A stretch of 64,000 nucleotides of DNA. Origin: Burkholderiaceae bacterium. GTDB lineage: Bacteria; Pseudomonadota; Gammaproteobacteria; Burkholderiales; Burkholderiaceae_B. The notes under the pieces are model-generated. The model saw nothing but the letters and a program-made list of their open reading frames with translations. It made no database searches and was not told where the DNA came from. Position 1 is the stretch's first letter; each line of letters starts with the position of its first letter. The position numbers and the translations under genes were made by a program. Shown piece after piece: positions 63,822-64,000 of the stretch. Location: the NCBI GenBank assembly GCA_030158305.1, contig JAOATE010000089.1, positions 26,224 to 90,223 of the forward strand, read 5' to 3'.

Positions 63822-64000
63822 AAGCAAAGGTCTCTTTATTGGAATATTTGAATTGCAAGCAAGCAAATATACCTATCTTCATGACGAATGGACACAAACA
63901 AGACTAAAACCCTACTTTTTGCGTACTTAAATCAACATTTGTCACACATTCGTTATAATTTTTAACAATTAAGTGCCAATCTCAATAGGCTTTTAATACC

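Overview
The window looks like a chromosomal segment of a free-living betaproteobacterium of the order Burkholderiales, probably Alcaligenaceae-like. The main reason is ten separate TctC/Bug-type periplasmic binding proteins in 64 kb, an expansion known from Bordetella and its relatives. Supporting signs are the MmgE/PrpD, hydroxyisobutyrate-dehydrogenase-like and DUF6279 genes, and the mix of SBP-dependent transporters. No rRNA, tRNA, CRISPR array, insertion sequence or prophage gene was seen. Coding density is very high; the longest gap is about 280 bp (45868-46149).

Layout. 1-2700: a pair of small YeeE/YedE sulfur-transport-type membrane proteins (the first runs off the window edge) divergent from a 457-aa protein I do not recognise, with a perfect FNR-type box between them. 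2750-6614: a Fur-box-associated Fe(III) ABC importer whose ATPase is divergent from the permease and binding-protein genes. 6804-10050: a fused TRAP permease, a VOC protein and an outer-membrane barrel. 10104-13465: a PhnCDEE-like (phosphonate/selenate-type) ABC importer. 13653-16664: the only complete tripartite tricarboxylate transporter (tctC-tctB-tctA), with a strong hairpin after tctC. 16768-22833: a Bug SBP and a DSD1-family PLP aldolase, divergent from an ATPase-permease-SBP importer. 22870-30595: a Kch-like K+ channel, a TAXI SBP, a Fic protein, a cupin with a second FNR-type box, an HDAC-family amidohydrolase, a DUF6279 lipoprotein and a BT1-type carrier.

30700-43784 is a catabolic region for an unidentified organic acid. 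It has two divergent MmgE/PrpD genes, two hydroxyisobutyrate-dehydrogenase-like enzymes, a taurine/nitrate-type ABC importer, three Bug proteins, an SDR and an acyl-CoA ligase. 43870-46974 holds a barrel protein, a short cobalamin-independent methionine-synthase-like enzyme, an unusual non-coding interval with an inverted duplicated hairpin core, and MscS.

47135-63821 is the most unusual part. An ABC importer with a long SBP is followed by three paralogous methyltransferases that all carry export signals (two lipoprotein-type), interleaved with two Bug proteins. Then comes a CoA ligase / citrate-synthase-like lyase / SDR / SDR operon, three more Bug proteins and a glutathione transferase. The overall theme is scavenging of many carboxylates and other small anions: dedicated binding proteins capture them, and local CoA-ligase, dehydrogenase and lyase modules degrade them. 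The exported methyltransferase set and the unknown FNR-linked 457-aa protein are the least explained elements.
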